Notes: generated by a model not told the origin, from the letters alone. Numbered from the stretch's first letter, positions 1-6,702 are shown. The stretch is 15,253 bases of DNA from Erysipelotrichaceae bacterium (GCA_003520745.1 DOUE01000007.1:134124-149376), one strand, 5' to 3'. Program-made: numbers and translations.

Positions 1-809
1 TCAGGTTGACGTTCACCGGCGGCGACCATCCACGCATTGCGTGTGTCCTGGTCGATCGCGGCGAGGATTTCGTTGATTTGGGCAAGCAGGTCCGTGTCTT
101 CTTGACGCAAGGCGACGGAGACGGTGGTATCCAGCGGATCGGTGGCGAAGCCGCTGCCTGCGGCGAACTGGACGATCGTCAGATCGGGGTTGGACGCGAC
201 GATCGACTTGGCGACCGGGAATTCGGAAACCATGGCATCCGCATCCGACATCAGGACCGAGTTGGCCAAGAGCGGGAAGGAATCCAGCGGCGTCCCGTGG
301 ACGACGCCGGCGATCTGTTCAATGACGGTGTCGTGGAAGGTCGATTTCTGCGCGATGACGTTGGCGCCGGCGAAATCGGTGAGCGATGTCGCGGAAGCAT
401 AGGCTGAGTCCTTACGTACGATCAAGACAAGGTCGGAGTTGTAATAGGGGTCGGAGAAGGCGACTTCCTGGCGGCGTTCTTCCGTATCCGTCATCCCGGC
501 GACGATCATGTCGATATCGCCTTCGTTCAGCGAAACGATCAAGCCTTCCCATGCGATTTTCTTGACGATCAAGGTCAAATCCAATTCATCGGCGATATGC
601 TGGGCGATCGAGACGTCGTATCCGTCGCAGAAACTGGCGGAATCGCCGTCGATGGGAAGGGCGGTGTCGGTGTCCTGCACCTGCGTCCAGTTAAACGGGG
701 CGTAGTTGCATTCCAATCCGACGGTCAAGGTGTCTTGCGTTTCCTGGGGAGCGGCGCAGCCGGTCAAGACCAGTAAAACCAAGGTGGCGATGATAAAGAA
801 TCTGTTCAT
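1..809 (-). CDS. Amino-acid ABC transporter substrate-binding lipoprotein, probably for lysine (3' end cut by window)
   Basis: Extracytoplasmic family 3 solute-binding protein that would capture a polar amino acid and deliver it to an ABC permease. About 269 residues are visible and no stop is reached. It starts with a lipoprotein signal peptide: MNRF, a hydrophobic stretch, then the lipobox LTGC with Cys18. Family motifs follow: a GYDVSIAQHIADEL region, then W-x-x-LI-x-x-L-x-x-GDID-x-I-x-AGM-x-x-T-x-ER and VAFSDPYYNSD. The ATG at 809–807 has a GGAGG site on the minus strand (plus 818–822). An L-box riboswitch and terminator lie directly upstream, so lysine is the likely substrate; this is inferred from regulation, not from binding residues. 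The last visible residues (W-M-x-x-A-G-E-R-Q-P) sit where the binding domain should end. The protein may stop just outside the window or continue into a fused permease. Family call is firm; substrate moderate. Confidence 0.9.
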   Translation of the reverse strand, partial: MNRFFIIATLVLLVLTGCAAPQETQDTLTVGLECNYAPFNWTQVQDTDTALPIDGDSASFCDGYDVSIAQHIADELDLTLIVKKIAWEGLIVSLNEGDIDMIVAGMTDTEERRQEVAFSDPYYNSDLVLIVRKDSAYASATSLTDFAGANVIAQKSTFHDTVIEQIAGVVHGTPLDSFPLLANSVLMSDADAMVSEFPVAKSIVASNPDLTIVQFAAGSGFATDPLDTTVSVALRQEDTDLLAQINEILAAIDQDTRNAWMVAAGERQP

Positions 810-830
810 GTGTGTTTCCTCCTGGGATTA

Positions 831-862
831 AAACAAAAGACCATGTAGCTATACACGGTCTT
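831..862 (-). terminator. Intrinsic terminator of the lysine riboswitch
   Basis: On the minus strand, an 11-bp stem with one mismatch (862–852 with 847–837, AAGACC-x-TGTA pairing with TACA-x-GGTCTT) closes a 4-nt TAGC loop. It is followed by a T-rich run (TTTTGTTTT). It lies after the L-box aptamer and before the ribosome binding site of the binding-protein gene. This is the expected expression platform for a transcriptional OFF switch. Confidence 0.85.
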
Positions 863-904
863 GTCCAGGACAGATCGGGTGATAGCGCCACTTCATCTCT
901 GAAG

Positions 905-1045
905 GAGTGTTACGGATCTTATCGCGTAACCCCACGACCCTGCATTGCCATGCGGATCGTTCGGCGGTGATTACCTTTCGCTTGGTTCGACGCCTGCCGG
1001 CTCACCAAGGTACTCATTCGCACCGCTACCTCTATATACTCTTTT
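905..1045 (-). promoter_or_regulatory. Lysine riboswitch (L-box) aptamer
   Basis: Read on the minus strand, this leader carries the L-box landmarks in order. AGAGG (plus 1029–1033) is followed by GCGGTG (plus 1021–1026), which pairs with CACCGC (plus 964–969). GAGTACC (1015–1009) starts an arm whose CTTGG pairs with CCAAG (985–981). Then come GCGAAAGGT (981–973) and the hallmark GCCGAA (965–960). A further hairpin follows (about 958–937), and last an arm in which GTTACG (930–925) pairs with CGTAAC (914–909), ending in ACACTC. The order and spacing match the lysine riboswitch family as I know it from lysC and Thermotoga examples. Lysine binding would favour the downstream terminator and lower transporter expression. 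P1 looks weak and I could not fold it with confidence. Confidence 0.88.
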
Positions 1046-1055
1046 GTTTGACGTT

Positions 1056-1084
1056 AGTTTAATGAAATAAAAGGGAGTTGTCAA
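1056..1084 (-). promoter_or_regulatory. Sigma-A type promoter for the riboswitch–transporter unit
   Basis: On the minus strand, a perfect -35 TTGACA (1084–1079), a 17-nt spacer and -10 TAAACT (1061–1056) predict a start near 1049, just before the aptamer. The -35 box overlaps the stop codon of the upstream TtcA-like gene (1083–1081), so the two units are packed end to end. Confidence 0.82.
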
Positions 1085-1833
1085 CCCTTTTGTTTCAAAT
1101 TTTCAGATTTATTTTCATGAACCCAGAATTGCATCCGCTCGTCGTTATGCAGCGCGTTGATCAGATTCTTCTTCGCGGAAGGGAAACGATCGTAGATTTC
1201 AAGGACGAGCCGTTTGCTTTCCTGTCGTTGGGTATGACCGTCCATCGGACAGGTCGATTGGACGAAGGGGAGGTTCAATCGTTTGACTTCGTTGCGAATT
1301 TCGTCCTCGTGCACATAGACGAACGGTCGTATGAACGTCATATCGCTTTGCGACATGTGCATCTTCGGGAGGAAGGTGGACAGCTTCCCGCCGTGGATCG
1401 CATTCATCAGCAAGGTCTCAAGCGCATCCTCCGCATGGTGGGCGAACGCGACTTTCGTGCATCCCAGCTTCTTCGCTTCCCGGATGACCAACGCCTTCTT
1501 GAACTTGGAGCATAGCGAACACTTCAAGGACCCGTCTTCCTTCGCTTCTTTCTTCAAAGCTTCATAAATCTTGGTTTCCACATGAATGAGTCGGATCTTG
1601 TGGTTTTCCATATAGGAATCAAGTTCGCTGAATTCCATTCCCTCAAACCCCATTTCAAGGTGGATTCCGAGCACTTCGAAGTTCTTAAACGATTTCTTAC
1701 GGTATTCCTCCAACGCAAGCAATAGCAGGCAAGAGTCCTTGCCTCCGCTGACGCCGACCGCGACGACGTCCCCGTCTTCGATCAAGTCATAGTGATAATC
1801 GGCCAAACCGATGTTCCGTACGATTTTCTTCAT
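1081..1833 (-). CDS. TtcA-like tRNA 2-thiocytidine synthetase (PP-loop ATPase)
   Basis: Predicted cytoplasmic tRNA thiolation enzyme of the TtcA/TilS PP-loop superfamily. It would adenylate a tRNA cytidine (position 32 in TtcA) and replace its oxygen with sulfur. The ATP-binding PP-loop SGGKDS lies at residues 29–34. The CxxC pair C105/C108 (KCSLCSK) and a third cysteine, C195 (STCPMDG), are placed as expected for an iron–sulfur cluster of TtcA type. The AHHAEDALETLLMN segment after residue 130 is typical of the family. The length of 250 residues is normal or slightly short. I chose the ATG at 1833 because AGGAAG lies just upstream; an in-frame ATG at 1857 lacks a site and would precede the predicted transcript start. 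The gene is divergent from truB. The exact target nucleotide is not shown by the sequence. Confidence 0.85.
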   Translation of the reverse strand: MKKIVRNIGLADYHYDLIEDGDVVAVGVSGGKDSCLLLLALEEYRKKSFKNFEVLGIHLEMGFEGMEFSELDSYMENHKIRLIHVETKIYEALKKEAKEDGSLKCSLCSKFKKALVIREAKKLGCTKVAFAHHAEDALETLLMNAIHGGKLSTFLPKMHMSQSDMTFIRPFVYVHEDEIRNEVKRLNLPFVQSTCPMDGHTQRQESKRLVLEIYDRFPSAKKNLINALHNDERMQFWVHENKSENLKQKG

Positions 1834-1851
1834 GCATCTTCCTGCCTTTTG

Positions 1852-1881
1852 TTTCAAATTTTACCATAGTTGCGTTATAAT
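1852..1881 (+). promoter_or_regulatory. Promoter for truB–ribF–rsmF-like unit
   Basis: TTTCAA (1852–1857), an 18-nt spacer and a perfect TATAAT (1876–1881) predict a start near 1888. This leaves a leader of only about 17 nt before the TTG start at 1905. It overlaps the divergent promoter on the other strand. Confidence 0.65.
1858..1866 (-). promoter_or_regulatory. Extended -10 promoter for the TtcA-like gene
   Basis: On the minus strand, TGG-TAAAAT (1866–1858) matches an extended -10 element; no good -35 is visible. The predicted start near 1851 leaves about an 18-nt leader before the ATG at 1833. The element lies between the -10 and -35 of the divergent truB promoter. Confidence 0.6.
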
Positions 1882-1904
1882 AGCATGGAAAAGCGGTGAT
1901 ACTT

Positions 1905-2744
1905 TTGGACGGCGTGTGCTTGATCAATAAACCGAAGGGGTATACCTCCTTCGATGTCGTGAATAAACTGAGACGGATTCTGGGTGAGAGGCGGATCGGC
2001 CATACCGGGACGCTGGACCCCCAGGCGGAAGGGGTTTTGGTCGTGTTGCTTGGAAAAGCAACCAAAGCCATGCCTTTTTTAGTGAGTCATCGCAAAGAAT
2101 ACGTTGCGAAATTGAAACTGGGCGTGAAGACGGATACCGGCGATGTCTGGGGTGAAACGATCGAAACGATGGAAATGGAGATGCCGGACAAAGAGCGCGT
2201 CGACGCCGTCTTGCGTTCATTCATCGGCGAATATTCACAGATCCCTCCGATGGTCAGTGCGATCCGGGTCGACGGGAAAAGGCTGTATGAATATGCAAGG
2301 CAGAACAAGACGATCGAGCGGAAAGCGCGGGAAATCCAGATCCATGAGATCGAGTTGATCAGCATCGAAGATGAAATCGAATTCAGGGTGGTTTGTTCCA
2401 GCGGGACCTACATCCGCACGCTGTGCGAAGACATCGCCGAACGCTTCGGTGGGATCGGGACGATGAGTAAGCTGACCCGGACGAAAGTGCAGGAGTATAC
2501 GCTTGAATCCTGTCAGGAATTAAGTACCTTGACCCTGGAAACGGTAAGACTGCAAAGTTTGGCATCGGTATTGTCCCATATGCCCAAGATCGACATCGAC
2601 GACCCGACCTTCGTTTATCACGGGAAACCCCTGAAACTTGACATGATCGAAGAAGAAGTTTTGTTGATGTATCGGGATGAAGCTTTGGCGGTCTATAAAA
2701 AAGCGGAGAACGGCGAGTATCGCAGCCTCCGCGGACTTTGGTAG
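1905..2744 (+). CDS. truB: tRNA pseudouridine(55) synthase TruB
   Basis: Isomerises U55 in the T-loop of tRNAs to pseudouridine. The N-terminus reads DGVCLINKPKGYTS, the usual TruB opening. The catalytic loop RRIGHTGTLDPQAEG contains the nucleophile Asp38. KEYVAKLKLGVKTDTGD and SGTYIRTLCEDIA are also family motifs, and the tail resembles a PUA-type domain. The start is ambiguous. A GTG at 1896 adds three residues, but the GGTGAT at 1895–1900 complements the 16S 3' end and is well placed for TTG at 1905. The same GGTGATAC arrangement precedes the Asp23-family gene. First gene of a truB–ribF–methyltransferase unit; ribF follows after 9 nt. The rbfA gene often found before truB is not here. Confidence 0.94.
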   Translation: MDGVCLINKPKGYTSFDVVNKLRRILGERRIGHTGTLDPQAEGVLVVLLGKATKAMPFLVSHRKEYVAKLKLGVKTDTGDVWGETIETMEMEMPDKERVDAVLRSFIGEYSQIPPMVSAIRVDGKRLYEYARQNKTIERKAREIQIHEIELISIEDEIEFRVVCSSGTYIRTLCEDIAERFGGIGTMSKLTRTKVQEYTLESCQELSTLTLETVRLQSLASVLSHMPKIDIDDPTFVYHGKPLKLDMIEEEVLLMYRDEALAVYKKAENGEYRSLRGLW

Positions 2745-2753
2745 GAGAAACAA

Positions 2754-3683
2754 ATGGAAATAGTACACTATTCAATCAACGAAGAATTTCCGAAGATCGA
2801 GCCGTATGCCGCGTGCATCGGTTATTTCGACGGATTCCATATCGGACACATGGGTTTGGTCGACGAAACGCTGGACATCGCCCGGCGTAAAGGGATCAAG
2901 AGCGCGGTCATCACCTTCGACCCCGACCCTTGGGTCGTTCTGAAGAAAATCGACCGTCCGATCCACCTGACTACCATGCAGGACCGGATGATCATCGCAT
3001 CGCAGAAGGGGATCGACTACTGGATCGCCATCCGATTCGACGAAACCCTGGCGCATCTGCCCCATGAAGTGTTTAGCGACAAGCTGGCGGCGACGCCTTT
3101 GGTCGCCTTGGTGAGCGGCTTCGATTTCACCTACGGCGACAAGGGAAGCGGGAACGTGGCGACCTTGAAGCAAGAAGCCAAAGGAAGGTTCGATGTCATC
3201 GAGATTCTTCCGATTACGTATGAAGGCCAGAAAATCAGCACGACACGCATCAACCAACTGATCGACGATGGGAAGATCGCCGACGCGAACCGTTTGTTGG
3301 GTCGGATCTACACCTTGTCCGGGATCGTGGTGGGCGGACGCAGGATCGGACGTAAAATGGGCTTCCCGACCGCCAATCTCGCCGTCGATTCGGAATACCG
3401 CATCCCGCGCATCGGGGTTTATGCCGGACGCGTCGAAGTCGAAGGCGTCTGGTACGACGCCATGATCTCCGTCGGAAGCAATCCGACCGTCACCCAAGAG
3501 CGAAGCATCAGCATCGAGGCGAACCTTTTCGATTTCGACCGGGACATCTACGACCAAACGGTCAAATTCGAATTCCATCAATACCAACGCGATGAAGTCA
3601 AATTCTCCAGTCTGGAAGAGTTGATCGCGACCATCCGCGAGGACGAGGTCGCTTGCCGCGCTTATCTACGTGGCAACCGCTAA
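2754..3683 (+). CDS. ribF: Bifunctional riboflavin kinase / FAD synthetase RibF
   Basis: Phosphorylates riboflavin to FMN and adenylates FMN to FAD in the cytoplasm. The N-terminal FAD-synthetase domain (about 1–180) has the nucleotidyltransferase motif GYFDGFHIGH at 23–32, SGFDFTYG at 121–128 and TTRIN at 163–167, close to the usual S/T-x-R-I-R motif. The C-terminal riboflavin-kinase domain (about 183–309) has MGFPTANL at 202–209, GVYAGRV, and Glu255 within SISIEANLFDFD as the likely catalytic base. The length of 309 residues is normal. The ribosome binding site AGGAG (2743–2747) overlaps the truB stop, and the ORF overlaps the next gene by 14 nt. Pairing with truB is common in Bacillota. 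Confidence 0.96.
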   Translation: MEIVHYSINEEFPKIEPYAACIGYFDGFHIGHMGLVDETLDIARRKGIKSAVITFDPDPWVVLKKIDRPIHLTTMQDRMIIASQKGIDYWIAIRFDETLAHLPHEVFSDKLAATPLVALVSGFDFTYGDKGSGNVATLKQEAKGRFDVIEILPITYEGQKISTTRINQLIDDGKIADANRLLGRIYTLSGIVVGGRRIGRKMGFPTANLAVDSEYRIPRIGVYAGRVEVEGVWYDAMISVGSNPTVTQERSISIEANLFDFDRDIYDQTVKFEFHQYQRDEVKFSSLEELIATIREDEVACRAYLRGNR

Positions 3684-5028
3684 TTATCCTTCCGCATATC
3701 TCGCTTTAATGCGCGAGGTGATGTCGGATGACTATGACGCTTGGCTGGCGGCGCAGGACGCGCCGCTTTTTCGCGCGGTACGACTGAATCCGCGCAAGAT
3801 TTCAGTCGACGAGTTTCTGCGCGAGTTCCCCGATGCGAAACGGATCGAGGGCTATCCCGCTTACCTCTATCATGTTCCGACGACCGATGTTTCGTTGGGG
3901 AACCATCCTTTCCATCATGCGGGATGTTTCTATCTCCAAGAACCTTCCGCAAGCCTGGTGGTCGAAGCGCTGGACATCCAGGAAAATGAAAACGTGTTGG
4001 ACTGCTGCGCCGCCCCGGGAGGGAAAAGCACGCAGATCCTCTCGAAACTCGGCGGGACAGGGATTCTGGTCAGTAACGAAATCGACCCCAAGCGCAATCA
4101 GACCCTGCGGTTCAACCTTCAGCGCTTCGGCGAAGACAACCTCATTGTCACCCAGAACGATACGAAAACCTTGGGCGAGTCCTTTATCGGCTTTTTCGAT
4201 AAAATCGTCGTGGACGCCCCGTGCAGCGGGATGGGGATGTATCGCAAGGATCCTTCGGGGATGAAATACTTCTCGACCAACAACATCCTCCATTGCGCCA
4301 GGATGCAGAAAGACATTCTTGAGAATGTTTACCCCTCGTTGAAAGAGGGCGGCGTACTGGTGTATTCCACCTGCACGTTCGCCAAAGAGGAAAACGAAAC
4401 GCAGATCCAACATTTCATCGAGAGGCATCCGGACATGGTGATCGAAGACCTGCCGTTCTCCATCGGAAGGGAAGGCCTCGGGGATTTGGATGAGAACCTT
4501 AAAAAATGCCGTCGAATCACCGTTCTTGAAGGCGGGGAAGGACACTTCATCTGCCGGATGCGTAAACTGGGCAAGCAAGACGAAAGACAACCGGACTTGC
4601 TTCAACCGGTCGCGAATCCGTTGATCCGGAACTTCGTTTCCATGTTTCTCGACGATTCGATCCGCGGCTACGTCGTCCATGACAAGATCAATCTTGCGCG
4701 TCGTGAACTTCCCTGTCCAAGTAAAATCAACGTCGTACAAGCCGGGGTCTATCTCGGGGAGAAAATCCAGGATCGGATCGAGATCGACCATGCTTTTGCG
4801 TCCTCGCAGATTGCACTCACGTTTTTCAAACAGAAAATCGAACTGGGGGAAGAAGATACACAGCGTTTCATGCATGGCGATACGATCGATATCGAAGGGA
4901 TCAAGGGATATGTCTTGATCGGATATCAAGGGAAATACTACGGCTTGGGGAAAGGGGACGGTCGACTCATTAAGAATAAGTTCCCAAAAGGGATTCGAGT
5001 TTTTCAGAAGTTTTCAGAAAATAGATAA
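3670..5028 (+). CDS. NOL1/NOP2/Sun (RsmF-type) RNA m5C methyltransferase
   Basis: SAM-dependent methyltransferase that makes 5-methylcytosine in rRNA or tRNA. It has the SAM motif LDCCAAPGGKS at 110–120, an acidic NEIDPKR after motif II, and the two cysteines of m5C RNA enzymes: C185 in VDAPCSGMGM and C235 in STCTF. The region from about residue 300 to 452 matches the extra C-terminal domain (PUA-like) of RsmF/YebU-type enzymes and sets it apart from RsmB. The GTG start at 3670 lies inside ribF (14-nt overlap) with a poor ribosome binding site, suggesting translational coupling. An ATG at 3709 would cut into the conserved YPSAYLALMREVM segment. The rRNA position modified cannot be told from sequence. 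Confidence 0.88.
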   Translation: MATANYPSAYLALMREVMSDDYDAWLAAQDAPLFRAVRLNPRKISVDEFLREFPDAKRIEGYPAYLYHVPTTDVSLGNHPFHHAGCFYLQEPSASLVVEALDIQENENVLDCCAAPGGKSTQILSKLGGTGILVSNEIDPKRNQTLRFNLQRFGEDNLIVTQNDTKTLGESFIGFFDKIVVDAPCSGMGMYRKDPSGMKYFSTNNILHCARMQKDILENVYPSLKEGGVLVYSTCTFAKEENETQIQHFIERHPDMVIEDLPFSIGREGLGDLDENLKKCRRITVLEGGEGHFICRMRKLGKQDERQPDLLQPVANPLIRNFVSMFLDDSIRGYVVHDKINLARRELPCPSKINVVQAGVYLGEKIQDRIEIDHAFASSQIALTFFKQKIELGEEDTQRFMHGDTIDIEGIKGYVLIGYQGKYYGLGKGDGRLIKNKFPKGIRVFQKFSENR

Positions 5029-5036
5029 ATTTTCAC

Positions 5037-5064
5037 TTGCATTCTCGTAATTCTGTTATATAAT
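5037..5064 (+). promoter_or_regulatory. Promoter for the T-box/ABC transporter unit
   Basis: TTGCAT (5037–5042), a 16-nt spacer and a perfect TATAAT (5059–5064) predict a start near 5071. It begins 9 nt after the stop codon of the methyltransferase gene, and no terminator is visible between the two. Confidence 0.75.
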
Positions 5065-5070
5065 CATCGC

Positions 5071-5297
5071 ATAAGCTGTGAACGGGAGTAGTAAACGTCA
5101 CGCTTCATTCAAGAGAGCCGCTCCTTGGTGCAACGCGGTATGAAGCAACGTCGAACGTGTCCGGGAGCTGGTCGTGCGAAAGTTGAGTGCGATCCGTCGT
5201 CGGCGTTAACGAACAGAGTTGCCGGGAGAAATTCCCGGAAGTTAGGTGGTACCGCGTCAATCACGTCCTTTCATTATTATGAAAGGGCGTTTTTTTT
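5071..5297 (+). promoter_or_regulatory. T-box riboswitch leader, specifier read as CGU (Arg)
   Basis: tRNA-sensing leader that reads through when the cognate tRNA is uncharged. Stem I contains CGGG/TCCG at the base, the AGTAGTAA turn, ACGT (5095–5098) pairing with 5148–5151, and GCTTCAT (5102–5108) pairing with 5140–5146. AGAGAGCCG and the distal GGTGCAAC loop complete it. On the 3' side, the GAA of the loop-E motif (5153–5155) is followed by CGT (5156–5158) and then a purine, so the specifier is probably CGU, arginine. The T-box proper, GGTGGTACCGCG (5245–5256), has TGGT at 5247–5250 to pair with the tRNA 3' end; its variable T predicts discriminator A. AGG and GCG of this element can pair with CGTCCT (5264–5269), which is also the 5' arm of the terminator. 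T-box call is firm; the amino acid is my hand fold. Confidence 0.93.
5263..5297 (+). terminator. T-box intrinsic terminator
   Basis: A 12-bp stem (5263–5274 with 5279–5290, one G·T pair) with loop TATT is followed by a run of eight T. Its 5' arm CGTCCT is shared with the antiterminator, giving the mutually exclusive folds of a T-box. Confidence 0.93.
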
Positions 5298-5312
5298 GTA
5301 AAGGAGGATGAC

Positions 5313-5966
5313 ATGAACATTAATTACGGACCGATTCTACCCTTCATGGAGTATTTACTGAAAGGGACCTATGTTACATTACAAATCGCCGCGATGGCGG
5401 CGATCGGGGGATCGACCCTCGGCTTATTCTTCGGGTTGAGCAGCCGACGAAGAGACCCGATCGGGTTCTTGGTACGCGCGGTGGTCGACTTCTTCCGCGG
5501 AACGCCCTTGGTGTTCCAGCTGATGTTCTTCCATCTGGGCTTACCGCAGATCACCGGTTGGGTACCGACCATCATGACTTCCGCCGGCATCGTGTTCTCG
5601 CTGAACTCCGCCTGTTATCTCTCCGAAATCCTGCGTGCCGGGATCGAGTCGATCGATAAAGGGCAATCCGAGGCCGCGATCGCGCTTGGGGTCAAGAAAA
5701 TGGACATCACCTTCAGCATCATCATCCCGCAGGCCATACGCAACGTATTGCCTGCCATCATGAATGAATTCATCACGTTGGTTAAGGAAACCTCGGTGGT
5801 CTCTATGATCGGCGCCGCCGACCTGATGCGTCGCCAGTCGATCATCAGCGGAACGACCTTCCGTTACTTCGAACCGCTCTTGGTGGTCGGAGCCGTCTAC
5901 TACATCCTCAACAAAGTCCTGAGCAGTCTTGGGAAAGTCATCGAAAGGAAGCTGCGCTATGATTAA
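5313..5966 (+). CDS. Amino-acid ABC transporter permease (HisM/GlnP family), probably arginine
   Basis: Membrane subunit of a polar amino-acid importer. It has 217 residues, the normal size. There are several hydrophobic segments (about 15–42, 60–75, 85–105, 140–160, 185–205). The FFRGTPLVFQL segment (60–70) and the cytoplasmic EAA loop, EAAIALGVKKM from residue 120, are characteristic of the family. An excellent AAGGAGG site (5301–5307) precedes the ATG. First gene of the T-box-controlled unit; its stop overlaps the ATPase start by 8 nt. The substrate is inferred from the CGU specifier of the leader. Only one permease gene is present, so it probably acts as a homodimer. Confidence 0.93.
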   Translation: MNINYGPILPFMEYLLKGTYVTLQIAAMAAIGGSTLGLFFGLSSRRRDPIGFLVRAVVDFFRGTPLVFQLMFFHLGLPQITGWVPTIMTSAGIVFSLNSACYLSEILRAGIESIDKGQSEAAIALGVKKMDITFSIIIPQAIRNVLPAIMNEFITLVKETSVVSMIGAADLMRRQSIISGTTFRYFEPLLVVGAVYYILNKVLSSLGKVIERKLRYD

Positions 5967-6681
5967 ACTGGTCAACGTGAAAAAAGAATTCAAAGGCGTC
6001 ACCGTCCTGCAAAACGTGAACTGTACGTTTGAAAACGGGAAGACCTATGCGATCATCGGATCCTCCGGGGCAGGCAAGAGCACGCTCCTGCGATGCATCA
6101 ACTACCTCGAAAAACCGACGGAAGGGGAAGTCTGGCACGACGACATCGAAATGATGACCCACCAGAACCAACTCCACGAAATCCGCGAGAAATGCGGGAT
6201 GGTCTTCCAGAACTTCAACCTCTTCGCCCATATGCGGGCGCTTGACAACGTGATGTTCGCACTGAAGAAAGTCAAGAAGCTTAGCGACGACGAAGCGAAG
6301 AAGATCGCAACCCAACGCCTGAGCGATGTCGGCTTGGCCCATCGCCTACAAAACTACCCCCATCAATTGTCCGGCGGGGAAAAACAACGCGTCGCGATCG
6401 CCCGGGCGCTCGCCATGGAACCCAAGGTCATGTTGTTTGACGAACCCACCTCGGCCCTCGACCCCGAAATGACCCAGGAAGTCCTCAAAGTCATGAAAGG
6501 GCTCAACCATACCGGGATGACGATCATCATCGTCACCCATGAAATCAATTTCGCCAAGGAAGTCGCAGATGAAATCATCTATATGGACAAGAGCGAAATC
6601 CTGGAAATCACGGAGACGAAAACGTTCTTCGCCACACCGAAAAGCACACGGGCCAAGGAATTCCTTGCCAACATGATCTAA
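5959..6681 (+). CDS. Amino-acid ABC transporter ATP-binding protein
   Basis: ATPase that powers the importer encoded on either side. All motifs are intact: Walker A GSSGAGKST (34–42), Q-loop Gln84 in MVFQNFNLF, signature LSGGEKQ (137–143), Walker B VMLFDE (157–162) with Glu162, and switch His194 in IVTHE. At 240 residues it is typical of the polar amino-acid (GlnQ/HisP/ArtM) class. I chose the ATG at 5959, with GGAAG 7 nt upstream and the protein opening MIKLVNVKKEF. An in-frame upstream start at 5929 would add ten residues that are out of character. It overlaps the permease end by 8 nt, indicating translational coupling. Confidence 0.95.
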   Translation: MIKLVNVKKEFKGVTVLQNVNCTFENGKTYAIIGSSGAGKSTLLRCINYLEKPTEGEVWHDDIEMMTHQNQLHEIREKCGMVFQNFNLFAHMRALDNVMFALKKVKKLSDDEAKKIATQRLSDVGLAHRLQNYPHQLSGGEKQRVAIARALAMEPKVMLFDEPTSALDPEMTQEVLKVMKGLNHTGMTIIIVTHEINFAKEVADEIIYMDKSEILEITETKTFFATPKSTRAKEFLANMI

Positions 6682-6702
6682 GGATCAAGAAAGAGAGACC
6701 TC

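Noticed and set aside
6..407. Plus-strand open frame of 133 residues at the left edge
   Set aside because: It is the shadow of the minus-strand substrate-binding protein, which has signal peptide, lipobox and family motifs.
1834..1857. Upstream ATG at 1857 for the TtcA-like gene
   Set aside because: It has no ribosome binding site and lies before the predicted transcript start near 1851; the ATG at 1833 has AGGAAG.
2772..4929. Long antisense open frames (271 residues at 3587–2772 and 375 residues at 4929–3802, minus strand)
   Set aside because: They lie opposite ribF and the RsmF-like gene, which carry intact family motifs. Their composition is rich in Asp, Val and Arg, as expected from mirrored codons, and no family is recognisable.
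5929..5958. Upstream start for the ABC ATPase (MGKSSKGSCA extension)
   Set aside because: The normal ATPase N-terminus begins at the ATG at 5959, with GGAAG 7 nt before it. The extension is translated permease 3' end.
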